A DNA stretch of 58,981 nt from Terrimonas ginsenosidimutans (GTDB taxonomy: Bacteria > Bacteroidota > Bacteroidia > Chitinophagales > Chitinophagaceae), in the NCBI RefSeq assembly GCF_022012415.1, contig NZ_JAKLTR010000028.1:1-58981 (forward strand), in the 5' to 3' direction. Position numbers and translations under genes: made by a program. Below are positions 41,825 to 50,242 of the stretch, in pieces. The notes beneath the pieces are model-generated. The model worked only from the letters and a program-made list of their open reading frames with translations, made no database searches and was not told the DNA's origin. Positions within the stretch are counted from its first letter, which is position 1. Each line of letters begins with the position of its first letter.

Positions 41825-42706
41825 ATGACCCTTGATCTTGCCGGCCTTACCGCGGCCGAAAAACAATATTTTCTGCAGCATGCTATTGCCCCAAGGCCCA
41901 TCTGCCTTGCATCCACCATCAATAGCGAAGGGGAAATAAATCTTAGCCCCTTCAGCTTTTTCAACCTTTTCTCCTCCAATCCGCCGGTAGTGGTATTCTC
42001 GCCCGCACGCCGCGTGCGTGATAACACGACCAAGCACACCTTAGAGAATATTCTCGAAGTACCGGAAGTGGTGATCAATATTGTGACGTTTGAGATGGTA
42101 CAGCAGGTTTCTCTCGCCAGTTGCGAGTATCCTAAAGGTGTGGATGAATTTTACAAAGCAGGTTTTACTGCCGAACCGGCTTCCCTCATCAGACCACCGA
42201 TGGTAAAGGAAAGTCCGATCAAAATGGAATGCCGGGTCCTGGAGGTGAAATCACTGGGAACTGAAGGTGGCGCAGGCAACCTCGTCATAGCGGAAGTGAT
42301 CCGCATGCATATCAACGATGAGCTTCTTGACGGGAACCGGAAGATGGATCAGCGAAAGATCAATCATGTGGCCAGGCTTGGTGGCGACTGGTACTGTGCT
42401 GTAAGTGAGGCAAACCTTTTCCAGGTAGAAAAGCCAAACACAAGGCTTGGGATTGGGCTCGATAGCCTCCCTTCTTCTATCCGGAACAGCCAGATCCTGA
42501 CCGGAAATCATCTGGGTCAGCTTGCAAACGTACACGAAATGCCTGTTGTAGACGCTGCCTATGAGGACAATCATTTAAGACAGATCATTCAGTATTACAG
42601 CCTGAACCCTGACGATATGGAGAAGGAACTGCACCTACACGCGAAGAAATTACTGGATTTCGGGCTTGTAAGGGAAGCCTGGCAGGTCTTATTAGCAGGA
42701 GTATGA
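41825..42706 (+). CDS. Flavin reductase family protein
   Basis: A 293-residue flavin-binding protein. Residues about 15-190 are a flavin reductase-like (DIM6/NTAB) split barrel with IAPRPICLASTINSEGEINLSPFSFFNLFSSNPPVVVFSP, the typical FMN-binding strand-loop. The C-terminal 100 residues (from KINHVARLGGDWYCAV) are an extension usual for this subgroup. Such proteins bind FMN and may reduce flavins or act as NADH:flavin oxidoreductase partners; substrate not inferred. The ATG at 41825 begins the family homology. A GATGRCC heptamer array starts directly after the stop codon. Confidence 0.9.
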   Translation: MTLDLAGLTAAEKQYFLQHAIAPRPICLASTINSEGEINLSPFSFFNLFSSNPPVVVFSPARRVRDNTTKHTLENILEVPEVVINIVTFEMVQQVSLASCEYPKGVDEFYKAGFTAEPASLIRPPMVKESPIKMECRVLEVKSLGTEGGAGNLVIAEVIRMHINDELLDGNRKMDQRKINHVARLGGDWYCAVSEANLFQVEKPNTRLGIGLDSLPSSIRNSQILTGNHLGQLANVHEMPVVDAAYEDNHLRQIIQYYSLNPDDMEKELHLHAKKLLDFGLVREAWQVLLAGV

Positions 42707-42783
42707 GATGGCCGATGGCCGATGACCGATGGCCGATGACCGATGGCCGATGACCGATGGCCGATGACCGATGACCGATGACT
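42707..42783 (+). repeat. Heptamer array GATGRCC x 11 (left arm)
   Basis: Eleven units of GATGGCC or GATGACC (the last ends in T) in perfect 7-base register, starting on the base after the TGA stop codon of the flavin reductase gene. Confidence 0.92.
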
Positions 42784-42851
42784 CCATTAGGATTCAAGTT
42801 ATCGCTGCCAGTCTGTATAGATGATCCCGTCTGATAGATCTGTGTATTTTC

Positions 42852-42879
42852 GGCCATCGGCCATCGATCATCGGCCATC
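42852..42879 (-). repeat. Heptamer array GGCCATC x 4 (right arm)
   Basis: GGCCATC, GGCCATC, GATCATC, GGCCATC, the reverse complement of the left-arm units, about 70 bases away. The spacer between the arms has no further repeats. Confidence 0.85.
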
Positions 42880-42905
42880 GATAAGAGCAAGAGTACGTTC
42901 AAAAT

Positions 42906-42930
42906 AAAAAAGGCTGCCAGTGGCAGCCCT
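42906..42930 (-). terminator. Terminator after the DUF4197 gene
   Basis: Perfect GGCTGCC...GGCAGCC stem, three-base loop; on the minus strand followed by a run of T. It lies about 35 bases from the DUF4197 stop codon. Confidence 0.85.
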
Positions 42931-42960
42931 TATGTGGAGTAGGGATTAAAAACGGGAGAG

Positions 42961-43683
42961 TTATTTCTTTACACTTCCGAATACTTTCTGCAGGAGCGCA
43001 GATGCCTGGCCCATTGGATTAGCCCGGATATTGGCCTCTTCCTTTGCTACCTGGTCAAACAGCGCGTCAACTGCTTTTCCAACTACGAAAGAAGTGAGAT
43101 CCGGATCCACTTTCTTGATCGTTGTCGGGAACTTGTTATACGTTGTAACGATATCACCGTAATATTTTGTGGCATCTACTTTTTCCAGCGAAGATTGAAC
43201 TGAGGGAGTAAACGCCGTAACCAATTTCTGTGTGGTCTTCTGTTTGAAGTACTCAGTGGCACCGTTTTTCGGGCCCGTAAGGATCTTTAATGCATCGGTT
43301 ACGGTCATCTCTTTGATCGCATCAATGAAGATCGGCTTAGCGAAGGCCACCGCATCTTCCGCACCGCGGTTGATCGCAAGAACAGCCTTATCTACCTGAG
43401 CTCCCATCCCTGCAGAGCGTAATGTTTTTTCGATCTTTTGAGCATCTGGCGGAAGAAGCACTTTATAAAGCTCACTGCCAAAGAAGCCATCTGTTTTATT
43501 GAGATTCAGTACTGCATTTGCCACTCCCTGGGTCAGGGCCTCTTTAATACCCTGGCCGGCCTCGTCTTCAGAAACACCAGAAGACCCGCCTTTATTCAGG
43601 ATTTTAGGAAGTTTTATTTGAGCGTCAACTGTAGCCGGCAGGATTGCTGCACCAAAAAGAAGAGCGACGAGATAGGTTTTCAT
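42961..43683 (-). CDS. DUF4197 secreted protein
   Basis: A 240-residue exported protein; residues 1-21 form a signal peptide (TVDA-QIKLP). The DUF4197 domain occupies about residues 38-235: GIKEALTQGVANAVLNLNKTDGFFGSELYKVLLPPDAQKIEKTLR, then AEDAVAFAKPIFIDAIKEMTVTDALKILTG, then AATEYF-like GATEYFKQKTTQKL and IKKVDPDLTSFVVGKAVDALFDQVAKEEANIR. This family is widespread in Proteobacteria and Bacteroidota and has no known function. It is a single-gene unit with its own terminator and is transcribed divergently from lysS across a large inverted array. Confidence 0.9.
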   Translation of the reverse strand: MKTYLVALLFGAAILPATVDAQIKLPKILNKGGSSGVSEDEAGQGIKEALTQGVANAVLNLNKTDGFFGSELYKVLLPPDAQKIEKTLRSAGMGAQVDKAVLAINRGAEDAVAFAKPIFIDAIKEMTVTDALKILTGPKNGATEYFKQKTTQKLVTAFTPSVQSSLEKVDATKYYGDIVTTYNKFPTTIKKVDPDLTSFVVGKAVDALFDQVAKEEANIRANPMGQASALLQKVFGSVKK

Positions 43684-43849
43684 CAGATGTTTTTAATGTT
43701 TAAAATAGGATTGGTCTGTTCTCCAACGGGTCTGAACCATCATTCAGAATGAACAGCGCCTCAAGTTAACCGCCAATCCGTTAAAATCCAATAGGCAGAC
43801 AGTGAATTGACGATAGTTTCATGAAATCCGCTGCATGAAGGGGAAGATT

Positions 43850-43898
43850 CGTTGTCCGTTGCCCGTTGTCCGTTCACCGTTGACCGTTGACCGAAGAC
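43850..43898 (+). repeat. Heptamer array CGTTGNC (left arm before lysS)
   Basis: Units CGTTGTC, CGTTGCC, CGTTGTC, CGTTCAC, CGTTGAC, CGTTGAC, CGAAGAC in register; degenerate units continue to about 43919. The reverse complement of 43850-43892 matches the right arm with only about two differences in 43 bases. Confidence 0.92.
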
Positions 43899-44016
43899 CC
43901 GAGACCCCAGACCATTGTCTGGATTGCCATATAATAGTTGTGCTGGGGTTTAAAGTTTTCGGCCCCAATAAGAATTACAGATGCCTGCTGCCAGAAAATT
44001 GACCATCTGTGCATCC

Positions 44017-44059
44017 GGTCAACGGACAACGGTGAACGGACAACGGTCAACGGACAACG
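44017..44059 (-). repeat. Heptamer array GGTCAAC/GGACAAC (right arm before lysS)
   Basis: Six units GGTCAAC, GGACAAC, GGTGAAC, GGACAAC, GGTCAAC, GGACAAC, mirroring the left arm. It ends eight bases before the lysS -7 box, so the right arm occupies the region where a -33 box and regulators would sit. Confidence 0.92.
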
Positions 44060-44067
44060 AATATCCC

Positions 44068-44075
44068 TACCTTTG
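44068..44075 (+). promoter_or_regulatory. -7 promoter box for lysS
   Basis: TACCTTTG fits TAnnTTTG and ends 18 bases before the lysS ATG at 44094. The expected -33 position falls inside the inverted heptamer array. Confidence 0.5.
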
Positions 44076-44093
44076 CAGCCAATTTTTCACTAT

Positions 44094-45641
44094 ATGAGCA
44101 CGCAACATTTGTCTGAACAGGAACAACTCCGCAGGGAGAAACTGGCCGAATTGATCATGATGGGCATCGAACCCTATCCGGCCCCTCTGTACCCGGTTAA
44201 TAGCACTTCTGTCTATATAAAAGAAAACTTCAAGGAAGAAACGAAGGAGCAATTCAAGGATGTGTGCCTGGCGGGCCGGATCATGAGTGTCCGCGATATG
44301 GGAAAAGCCAACTTTGCCGTGATCCAGGATGGCGCCGGCAGAATTCAGCTGTATATCCGCCGTGACGATATCTGCCCGGGCGAAGACAAAAGCCTGTATG
44401 ACATCGTTTGGAAAAAATTGCTTGATATCGGCGATATTATCGGGATCCGCGGCTATGCGTTCGTAACCAAAACCGGAGAAACCTCCGTACATGTAACCGA
44501 ACTGACGCTGCTGAGCAAATCTCTTCGTCCACTGCCGATCGTGAAAGAGGCAGAAGGCCAAACATTTGATGCTGTTACAGATCCTGAATTCCGCTACAGG
44601 CAACGCTATGCGGACCTCATCATCAACCCATCCGTAAAAGAGACATTTGTCAAAAGGACAAAGCTGATCAACTCGATCCGTGAGTTTTTGAATAGCCATA
44701 ATGCCCTCGAAGTAGACACGCCGGTACTTCAGGCGATACCCGGCGGCGCTGCGGCTCGTCCGTTCATTACACATCATAATGCACTGGACATCCCGTTCTA
44801 TCTCCGTATCGCCAATGAGCTTTACCTGAAAAGACTGATCGTCGGGGGATTCGACTGGGTGTATGAGTTCAGCCGCAACTTCCGTAATGAAGGTATGGAC
44901 CGGACACACAACCCTGAGTTTACCGTACTTGAATTCTATGTGGCTTATAAAGATTATTTCTGGATGATGGAAACGACCGAGCAATTGCTTGAAAAAGCTG
45001 CCCGTGACGTTTGCGGAACCACGGAAATTGTTGTTGGTGGTAAAGACATTTCTTTCAAGGCACCATTCAAGCGCATCAGTATCTACGATGCGATCAAAGA
45101 ACATACCGGGCATGATGTAAGTCGTATGAGCGAAGAGCAATTACGTGCGGTATGCCGTGAGTTGCATATCCAGGTTGACAATACCATGGGCAAAGGCAAA
45201 CTGATCGACGAGATCTTCGGCAATAAGTGTGAACAACATTATGTGCAACCGACATTCATCATCGATTACCCGGTTGAAATGAGTCCACTGACTAAAAAAC
45301 ACCGCGATAAACAAGGGCTTGTAGAGCGATTTGAGCTGATGGTAAACGGTAAAGAGATCGCCAATGCCTACACCGAGCTGAATGACCCGATCGACCAGCG
45401 CGAACGTTTTGAAGAGCAGGTTCGCTTACTGGAAAGAGGTGATAGCGAAGCCATGTTCATCGATCATGACTTCCTCCGTTCACTCGAGTACGGCATGCCT
45501 CCAACATCCGGTATCGGTTTTGGCATTGACCGCCTCTGTATGCTGCTGACAAACCAAGCATCCATCCAGGACGTGTTGTTCTTCCCGCAGATGAGACCTG
45601 AACAAACACAGGAGACTTCGAAAGAGGAAGAAAGTAAATAA
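44094..45641 (+). CDS. lysS: Lysyl-tRNA synthetase, class II
   Basis: A 515-residue cytoplasmic enzyme charging tRNA-Lys. Residues about 60-150 are the OB-fold anticodon-binding domain ([30 protein letters not shown]). The class II core has motif 2 [18 protein letters not shown] near 262 and motif 3 [13 protein letters not shown] near 473. The end carries a charged tail ([11 protein letters not shown]). The start at 44094 removes a 52-residue in-frame extension that lies inside the repeat arrays and has no homology. The gene is monocistronic with a strong terminator. Confidence 0.97.
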   Translation: MSTQHLSEQEQLRREKLAELIMMGIEPYPAPLYPVNSTSVYIKENFKEETKEQFKDVCLAGRIMSVRDMGKANFAVIQDGAGRIQLYIRRDDICPGEDKSLYDIVWKKLLDIGDIIGIRGYAFVTKTGETSVHVTELTLLSKSLRPLPIVKEAEGQTFDAVTDPEFRYRQRYADLIINPSVKETFVKRTKLINSIREFLNSHNALEVDTPVLQAIPGGAAARPFITHHNALDIPFYLRIANELYLKRLIVGGFDWVYEFSRNFRNEGMDRTHNPEFTVLEFYVAYKDYFWMMETTEQLLEKAARDVCGTTEIVVGGKDISFKAPFKRISIYDAIKEHTGHDVSRMSEEQLRAVCRELHIQVDNTMGKGKLIDEIFGNKCEQHYVQPTFIIDYPVEMSPLTKKHRDKQGLVERFELMVNGKEIANAYTELNDPIDQRERFEEQVRLLERGDSEAMFIDHDFLRSLEYGMPPTSGIGFGIDRLCMLLTNQASIQDVLFFPQMRPEQTQETSKEEESK

Positions 45642-45657
45642 GTAAAGTTTCAAAGAC

Positions 45658-45697
45658 AAAGCTCGTATCCTGGTTATCCCCGGATACGAGCTTTTTT
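45658..45697 (+). terminator. lysS terminator
   Basis: 13-bp stem AAAGCTCGTATCC / GGATACGAGCTTT with an 11-base loop, then TTT, 16 bases after the stop codon. Confidence 0.9.
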
Positions 45698-45720
45698 AAT
45701 TTTGAAGTGGTTGCACCGGA

Positions 45721-46542
45721 TCAGTCGACAAACAGATCCCTGTACAATTTTGCACCCGGTACGACCGAATATTTTTCGAGATCAATAATTCCTTCTGCCG
45801 CGAATAGCTCTTCGTCGATAAAGCAGTTTCCCGTGCATTCTTTGGGCGATTTATTGAGGATCAGGTAAGCGGCATCTGCAAGTATTTCCGGGGTTCTGCT
45901 CATGTTGGCAAGCGTTTCACCTCCCAGCAGATTTCTTACAGCAGCTGTATCGATAGTTGTCTTTGGCCATAAAGCATTCGAACCGATGTTGTGGCTTTTA
46001 AGTTCTTCGGCCCATCCCATTGCCATCAGGCTCATATTGTATTTCGTCATCGTATAGGCAATATGGCCGGCAAGCCACTTCGGCTTGATGTTCACCGGCG
46101 GCGACAATGTGAGAATATGCGCATGATCCGATTTTTTCAGGTGAGGAATACAAGCTTTTGTAACAAAGAAGGTTCCGCGCACATTTATTGAATAGATCAG
46201 GTCGAACCGCTTCGATTCTGTTTGTTCCGTCGGGGTGAGAGAGATCGCAGAAGCATTGTTGATCAGCACGTCAATGCCACCAAAGGTTTCGAGGGTTTTG
46301 TCAACCACATTCTGCACCTGGTCTTCAAACCGGATATCACATTGTACGGCGAGCGCTTTTCCTCCGGCGGCTTCTACCTCGGCAGCCGCACTGAAGATCG
46401 TTCCTCCGAGTTTGGCATTCTCTTCCACAGATTTTGCGGCTATTACAATATTGGCTCCATCCGCCGCAAAACGTAATGCCATGGCTTTCCCTATACCGCG
46501 GGTCGCTCCTGTAATGATGATCGTTTTGTTCTTCAATGACAT
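45721..46542 (-). CDS. Short-chain dehydrogenase/reductase, HSDL2-like
   Basis: A 273-residue NAD(P)-dependent SDR. The Rossmann start is IIITGATRGIGKAMALRFAADGANIVIAAKS; the co-substrate Asn is in VLINNASAISLTP; the catalytic Tyr and Lys are in AYTMTKYNMSLMA (Y-x-x-x-K) near residue 165, with Ser in ILTLSPPVNIKP. The sequence resembles hydroxysteroid-dehydrogenase-like protein 2. The start at 46542 (MSLKNKT) gives the normal family start. Acyl-lipid or sterol-type substrates are known for relatives; the substrate here is not known. Confidence 0.92.
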   Translation of the reverse strand: MSLKNKTIIITGATRGIGKAMALRFAADGANIVIAAKSVEENAKLGGTIFSAAAEVEAAGGKALAVQCDIRFEDQVQNVVDKTLETFGGIDVLINNASAISLTPTEQTESKRFDLIYSINVRGTFFVTKACIPHLKKSDHAHILTLSPPVNIKPKWLAGHIAYTMTKYNMSLMAMGWAEELKSHNIGSNALWPKTTIDTAAVRNLLGGETLANMSRTPEILADAAYLILNKSPKECTGNCFIDEELFAAEGIIDLEKYSVVPGAKLYRDLFVD

Positions 46543-46844
46543 AGCAGATCTTTTGTTTGCCTGAAGATATGAAAAGCCGCCGGGGAATAGCATTTTACCT
46601 CGTATATACACTAGATGACCCGTAAATCCGGAATGGATATTAATGGTTACATCTGCGCTGGTGCCGATAAAAAAGCGCCTCTATATTTGATGCTGTTACC
46701 GGTTCATAACAGGCCGGCAGTACAAACCGTGAGTCCCGTTTTATTCCAATATACCCTTTGACAGTTGAAGCAATGGCAACAGCTGTACTAATGAAAAACC
46801 TCTGAGCCGACTAACTGCAACATGAAGAACACTTTGGTTTGGCC

Positions 46845-46887
46845 CTAAAAAGATTCAACCCCGGATAGTCCGGGGTTGAATCTTTTT
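46845..46887. terminator. 20-bp perfect hairpin in the gene-poor region
   Basis: TAAAAAGATTCAACCCCGGA pairs perfectly with the sequence at 46868-46887 around a 3-base loop. It has A and T runs at both ends like a bidirectional terminator, but no gene ends next to it; the nearest start is 300 bases away. Confidence 0.75.
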
Positions 46888-46989
46888 AGACTATTCCCGG
46901 AAGTAGTTAGGTCCATCCGAAATGCCGGAGAGCCAGCTTTCATCCGAATTAAGAAGGCTTATTTTCTTAGATCCAGAAAGCAGTTTTTT

Positions 46990-47130
46990 CAACGGCATAC
47001 TCCCGTTATTTTCCCGCAAGATGTTGTGTTTTTCTCATGGATTCGCTTTGGCCTAAAGCGATCTTTACAACAGAGAAATTTCTTAGTCACCGTCATTTTC
47101 AGGACTGGTGGAGGAGGGCAGTCCTGAAAA
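46990..47130 (+). repeat. Dispersed element with small palindromes and G-rich-loop hairpin, copy 1
   Basis: CGTTATTTTCCC, TTGTGTTTT, CATGG, a TCGCTTT...AAAGCGA hairpin, TTTACAAC, and the AGAAATTTCT palindrome follow in order. The element ends with a perfect 12-bp stem (TTTTCAGGACTG and its complement, 47096-47130) around the loop GTGGAGGAGGG. The matching copy is at 58424-58569. An 83-residue frame that covers it is not conserved in frame between copies. Confidence 0.7.
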
Positions 47131-47270
47131 GGGCGGTGCAATTTTTTTTCATTGTTGGTATGATCAAAAAAAGGGATAGTGAGATAGGAAATGTGGAATT
47201 ATACAAATGAAAGTGGGCGACGACGGTCAAAACGCAGCAATGCGGATGCCGTCGTATGCCCATTTATAGC

Positions 47271-47340
47271 CTGCGCTGATCTGCGCTGATTTACGCTGGC
47301 CTGCGCAAGTCTGCGCTGATTTGCGCTGGCCTGCGCATGA
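47271..47340 (+). repeat. Decamer array CTGCGCTGAT type
   Basis: Seven 10-base units: CTGCGCTGAT, CTGCGCTGAT, TTACGCTGGC, CTGCGCAAGT, CTGCGCTGAT, TTGCGCTGGC, CTGCGCATGA. All in register; no inverted partner is found within the nearby gene-poor region. Confidence 0.88.
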
Positions 47341-48225
47341 GAAAATGTTCAGGACAATGAAAGTCGGGTTGGACCAAAATCCAACGCCGCCCGATCAGGC
47401 AGCGCAGCCTGTCGCCCCCCGGCCCACTACCCCGGCCATGATCTCGGGTTAATAATTGATCACCTGTATGTCTCCGCGTTTACTTCCTAAACGACTTAAA
47501 ATCACGTCGCAGTGAAATTGAATTTATACCCTGGCTTGATGCCCATACAGAAAGGCGCAGCTTAGCCGGGAAAGTAAAGTCTGTCTGAAAATCTAAACCC
47601 TGCCCCCCAATATTAAAGCGGTAAGTCACTGTCAGGGTCAAGGAAAGCAGGGATCAAAGGATATTTCCACCCTGCTTAACCAGCACCAGGCAACCGGGAA
47701 GCTTTGAGGGGGTGATTGGAGAAAACGAGATCCCTGTATGCCAGGGAGGGTCCTCATCAGGGCTGGCCTTCTAATCATAGGGCTGGAGCTTAGCTCAAGC
47801 GCGAAGAATTCCGCCCAGGTCAATCTCCCAAACGGTCACATGGTTGTTCTTCCATGATTTTGCGGCTCAATCTGTAGTGTTCTTCTCGTAAGAAAAGAGC
47901 CTGTTTCTGGCTCCAGGACAAACACAGGTCAGGTAAGGCAGCTTTGCGTCACAGGCCCGGCAAAATGAGGCAGTTTTTGGAGCGCGGAAGAAATATACCG
48001 TCAATTTGAACTCTTTTCAGACTGACAGAAATCTAAAGGTTTGCCGGTTCCCGAAGTGGCAGGGCATCGGGAGATGTATAAGCAGATCCAGCGTATACGT
48101 ACCCATTAATTAACGTGGGGGAAGCTGAGGTGGATGGGCTTTGAGTCGCTTACCACTTGATGGGCAACGACCGGTTCCTGACGGGAGGGGTTCCGGGGGG
48201 CGCATTCGTCCTTAAACCTGATCCA
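47341..48225. other. Gene-poor stretch, possibly decayed
   Basis: About 880 bases without a convincing gene; translation in the plus frames is interrupted by stop codons every 20-60 codons. The longest minus-strand frame (47638-47823) has no recognisable features. Several GC-rich runs differ from the neighbouring genes. The end near 48080-48200 (GACCGGTTCCTGACGGGAGG and flanking) faintly recalls the 3-prime ends of mobile introns, but I could not recognise a domain V fold, so I do not name an element. Confidence 0.3.
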
Positions 48226-48819
48226 TTATGGTGTCAACCCATTACTCTTCACATCCAGTAAGGCTGTTGGCTCAATGAACGTGACCGTTTTCAGATCCTG
48301 TGTCGCCTGCAGCCCTTTGTGGCCCTGCACCTGCTGATCTTTCGAGCGGTACTCCGCATATTTATCTGTATAAAAGATGCCGAGGTTCTGGTCCCACCAA
48401 AGGTCCGGGCTTTTCAGTGTGTCGCCTTTAAGCGTGATGACCACTACGCTATCGCGCAGGTAAACTTTGTTATATGTCTCGTAGTATTTGCCGTATTTGC
48501 TGTCAAGCCGGGTTTCCTTCACGAGGCTGTCGTTGTAAAAATCAACATGAAGACTTTTGGGAAACTCAACGTACTGCGTATCTGAAGATTTCCCGGATGC
48601 CATCCTGATCATGACCGGGGCGGTCAGCCTTGCCTTCATTTTTCCTTCTGAACTGATAAAGCTCTCGATCGATCTTGCTTCCTCGACGGAGGCAACGTCA
48701 CTCGTCAGATCATTGATCACTTTCTGATCGTTTTCACAACCCCATAAAAAAAAGCAGCTTATACAAAAAGCTGCTATGGGATAATATTTTGGAAAGGATC
48801 TGATCACGTTGTTAATCAT
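48226..48819 (-). CDS. lptC: LptC-family lipopolysaccharide transport protein
   Basis: A 197-residue lipoprotein or signal-anchored periplasmic protein linking the inner-membrane LPS transporter to the bridge. The N-terminus FFLWGCEND has a lipobox-type Cys near residue 28, unlike the E. coli anchor but usual in Bacteroidota. The beta-jellyroll repeats contain VEFPKSLHVDFYNDSLVKETRLDSKYGKYYETYNKVYLRDSVVVITLKGDTLKSPDLWWDQN. It overlaps the OMP gene by eight bases and belongs to the coaX operon. No lptA, lptB or lptD is adjacent. Confidence 0.9.
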   Translation of the reverse strand: MINNVIRSFPKYYPIAAFCISCFFLWGCENDQKVINDLTSDVASVEEARSIESFISSEGKMKARLTAPVMIRMASGKSSDTQYVEFPKSLHVDFYNDSLVKETRLDSKYGKYYETYNKVYLRDSVVVITLKGDTLKSPDLWWDQNLGIFYTDKYAEYRSKDQQVQGHKGLQATQDLKTVTFIEPTALLDVKSNGLTP

Positions 48820-50242
48820 ATTTTCTCTTCATGAACCAAAGATCGCTCAGTGAAAGTCCTATTGAAACACGGAACAAACTTTCCTTCAGCGCACTCTGAT
48901 TATCTCCTCTTCTGCTGTATTCTAGTGCAAGATTGATCACGGTGATCTGGTTAGGCGCAGTAGTACGGCTGAAGTTGGATAATGGCAGGCCAAATCCTAA
49001 GGACGCACCCCATGTGTTGAGCTTGCGGCTTTCAACCTGCACATAGTCAGGTCCTACAAAGAAACCCGCCCGGTATGCAACATTGCTGAAGTAATTTGCT
49101 GCAGGGAAGGGACGCAACTGGCCACCTACACGTACCTGCCAGTTAGATTTCACGGTAGGATCTGCGGCTCCATACACACGGTATTCATCCCAGTTGCTTC
49201 TCACAAGATCAACACCCACCAGCCAGTCACCTTTCTTCTGCTCAAAATCAAAGTTGCGGCGTAAGGCAAAACCTACTGTGAAAGATGACGGATAAATGAT
49301 ATCACCTTTTATATCTTTAGTTTCATATGAGCTGTCAATTCTCGTATTACCCAGGTTCTCATCGTAATAATATGTTTCGCGGATCACATCCTGGGACGCA
49401 TTCAGTTTGCGTCGCATATTTCCAAAAGCACCCAGTGTAAGCGCATATCCTTTATTGAACGCGTGCGTGTATTGCAAACCACCATTAAACATGATGTTTC
49501 CGTAAGTGGTTTTAGTCTGGAAATTACCGGCGTTATAGGACACAGTATCGTTCAGGAAAAAGCGACGGGAGCTGATGTCTTTGGATCCAAAAAGGTAGCC
49601 TACACCAGCGCCAATTGCCAGCTGATCATTTTTTCCGAAATTGAATTTATATCCCATCCCGAGATTTGGCAAAAATGCACCGCCACTTCCCTGATACAAT
49701 GTACCTGCCGTATCGATCGATTGACCGGTATTAGGATCAACCAGGCGTTCTGTAGACGCGATCTGGTAGCTCACTCTTGACACCGGACGGATGCCAAACG
49801 ACAAACCCCAATTCTGACGCAGGGGAACACCAAGTTGCACATGCGAAAAAAGCAGGTTACTCGTTCCGAATTTATTGGTGTTATTGGGCTCAATCAGGTT
49901 GCGGTTATCCAAATTGATACCTACATCCAGGATCGCACGGCCAGCCGCAAGCTTGTTTGACTTGCTTTCTTTTCTCGATTGGAAAAAGGCGTACGAAGCA
50001 GGGTTACTGTAGTTAATTGACAATGGCGCCGGGGCGTCAAAAATTGCCGCGGAAATTCCTCCCATTCCACGGGAATTAATATTTGCTCCGGGCGTCAAAT
50101 CACCAATGCCATATCGCGAATAAGGTGAGTTATCCTGTGAAAAAGCAGGTAGTACAGCAGTTGTCAGTAGAACGCTTATTGAAAAACGAAACACACCTAA
50201 CTTGTTGATTCTCTTAGGGGTTATTAAGTTCGCTAATGGCAT
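48812..50242 (-). CDS. Outer-membrane beta-barrel protein, FadL/OmpP1-like
   Basis: A 476-residue exported barrel protein. A signal peptide covers residues about 1-34 (ending AVLPAFSQ). The mature part has the start DNSPYSRYGIGDLTPGANINSRGMGGIS and NYSNPASYAFFQ that I recall from Bacteroidota OMPs near lptC, and the barrel contains repeated alternating strands with frequent Gly/Tyr (KGYALTLGAFGNMRRKL, FTVGFALRRNF). FadL-like import of hydrophobic molecules is inference. It overlaps coaX by 29 bases at its 5-prime end and lptC by eight bases at its 3-prime end, so these three genes form a tight operon. Confidence 0.85.
   Translation of the reverse strand: MPLANLITPKRINKLGVFRFSISVLLTTAVLPAFSQDNSPYSRYGIGDLTPGANINSRGMGGISAAIFDAPAPLSINYSNPASYAFFQSRKESKSNKLAAGRAILDVGINLDNRNLIEPNNTNKFGTSNLLFSHVQLGVPLRQNWGLSFGIRPVSRVSYQIASTERLVDPNTGQSIDTAGTLYQGSGGAFLPNLGMGYKFNFGKNDQLAIGAGVGYLFGSKDISSRRFFLNDTVSYNAGNFQTKTTYGNIMFNGGLQYTHAFNKGYALTLGAFGNMRRKLNASQDVIRETYYYDENLGNTRIDSSYETKDIKGDIIYPSSFTVGFALRRNFDFEQKKGDWLVGVDLVRSNWDEYRVYGAADPTVKSNWQVRVGGQLRPFPAANYFSNVAYRAGFFVGPDYVQVESRKLNTWGASLGFGLPLSNFSRTTAPNQITVINLALEYSRRGDNQSALKESLFRVSIGLSLSDLWFMKRKYD

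Noticed and set aside
44067-45140. 357-residue open frame antisense to lysS
   Set aside because: Lies entirely inside a well-supported gene on the other strand, has no recognisable family and begins inside the repeat/promoter region; long antisense frames are expected from the codon use here.
48080-48200. Group II intron 3-prime end (domain V)
   Set aside because: GGTTCCTGACGGGAGG recalls such ends, but the complementary 5-prime strand of a domain V helix is missing and no reverse-transcriptase frame is left, so only a weak suspicion remains.
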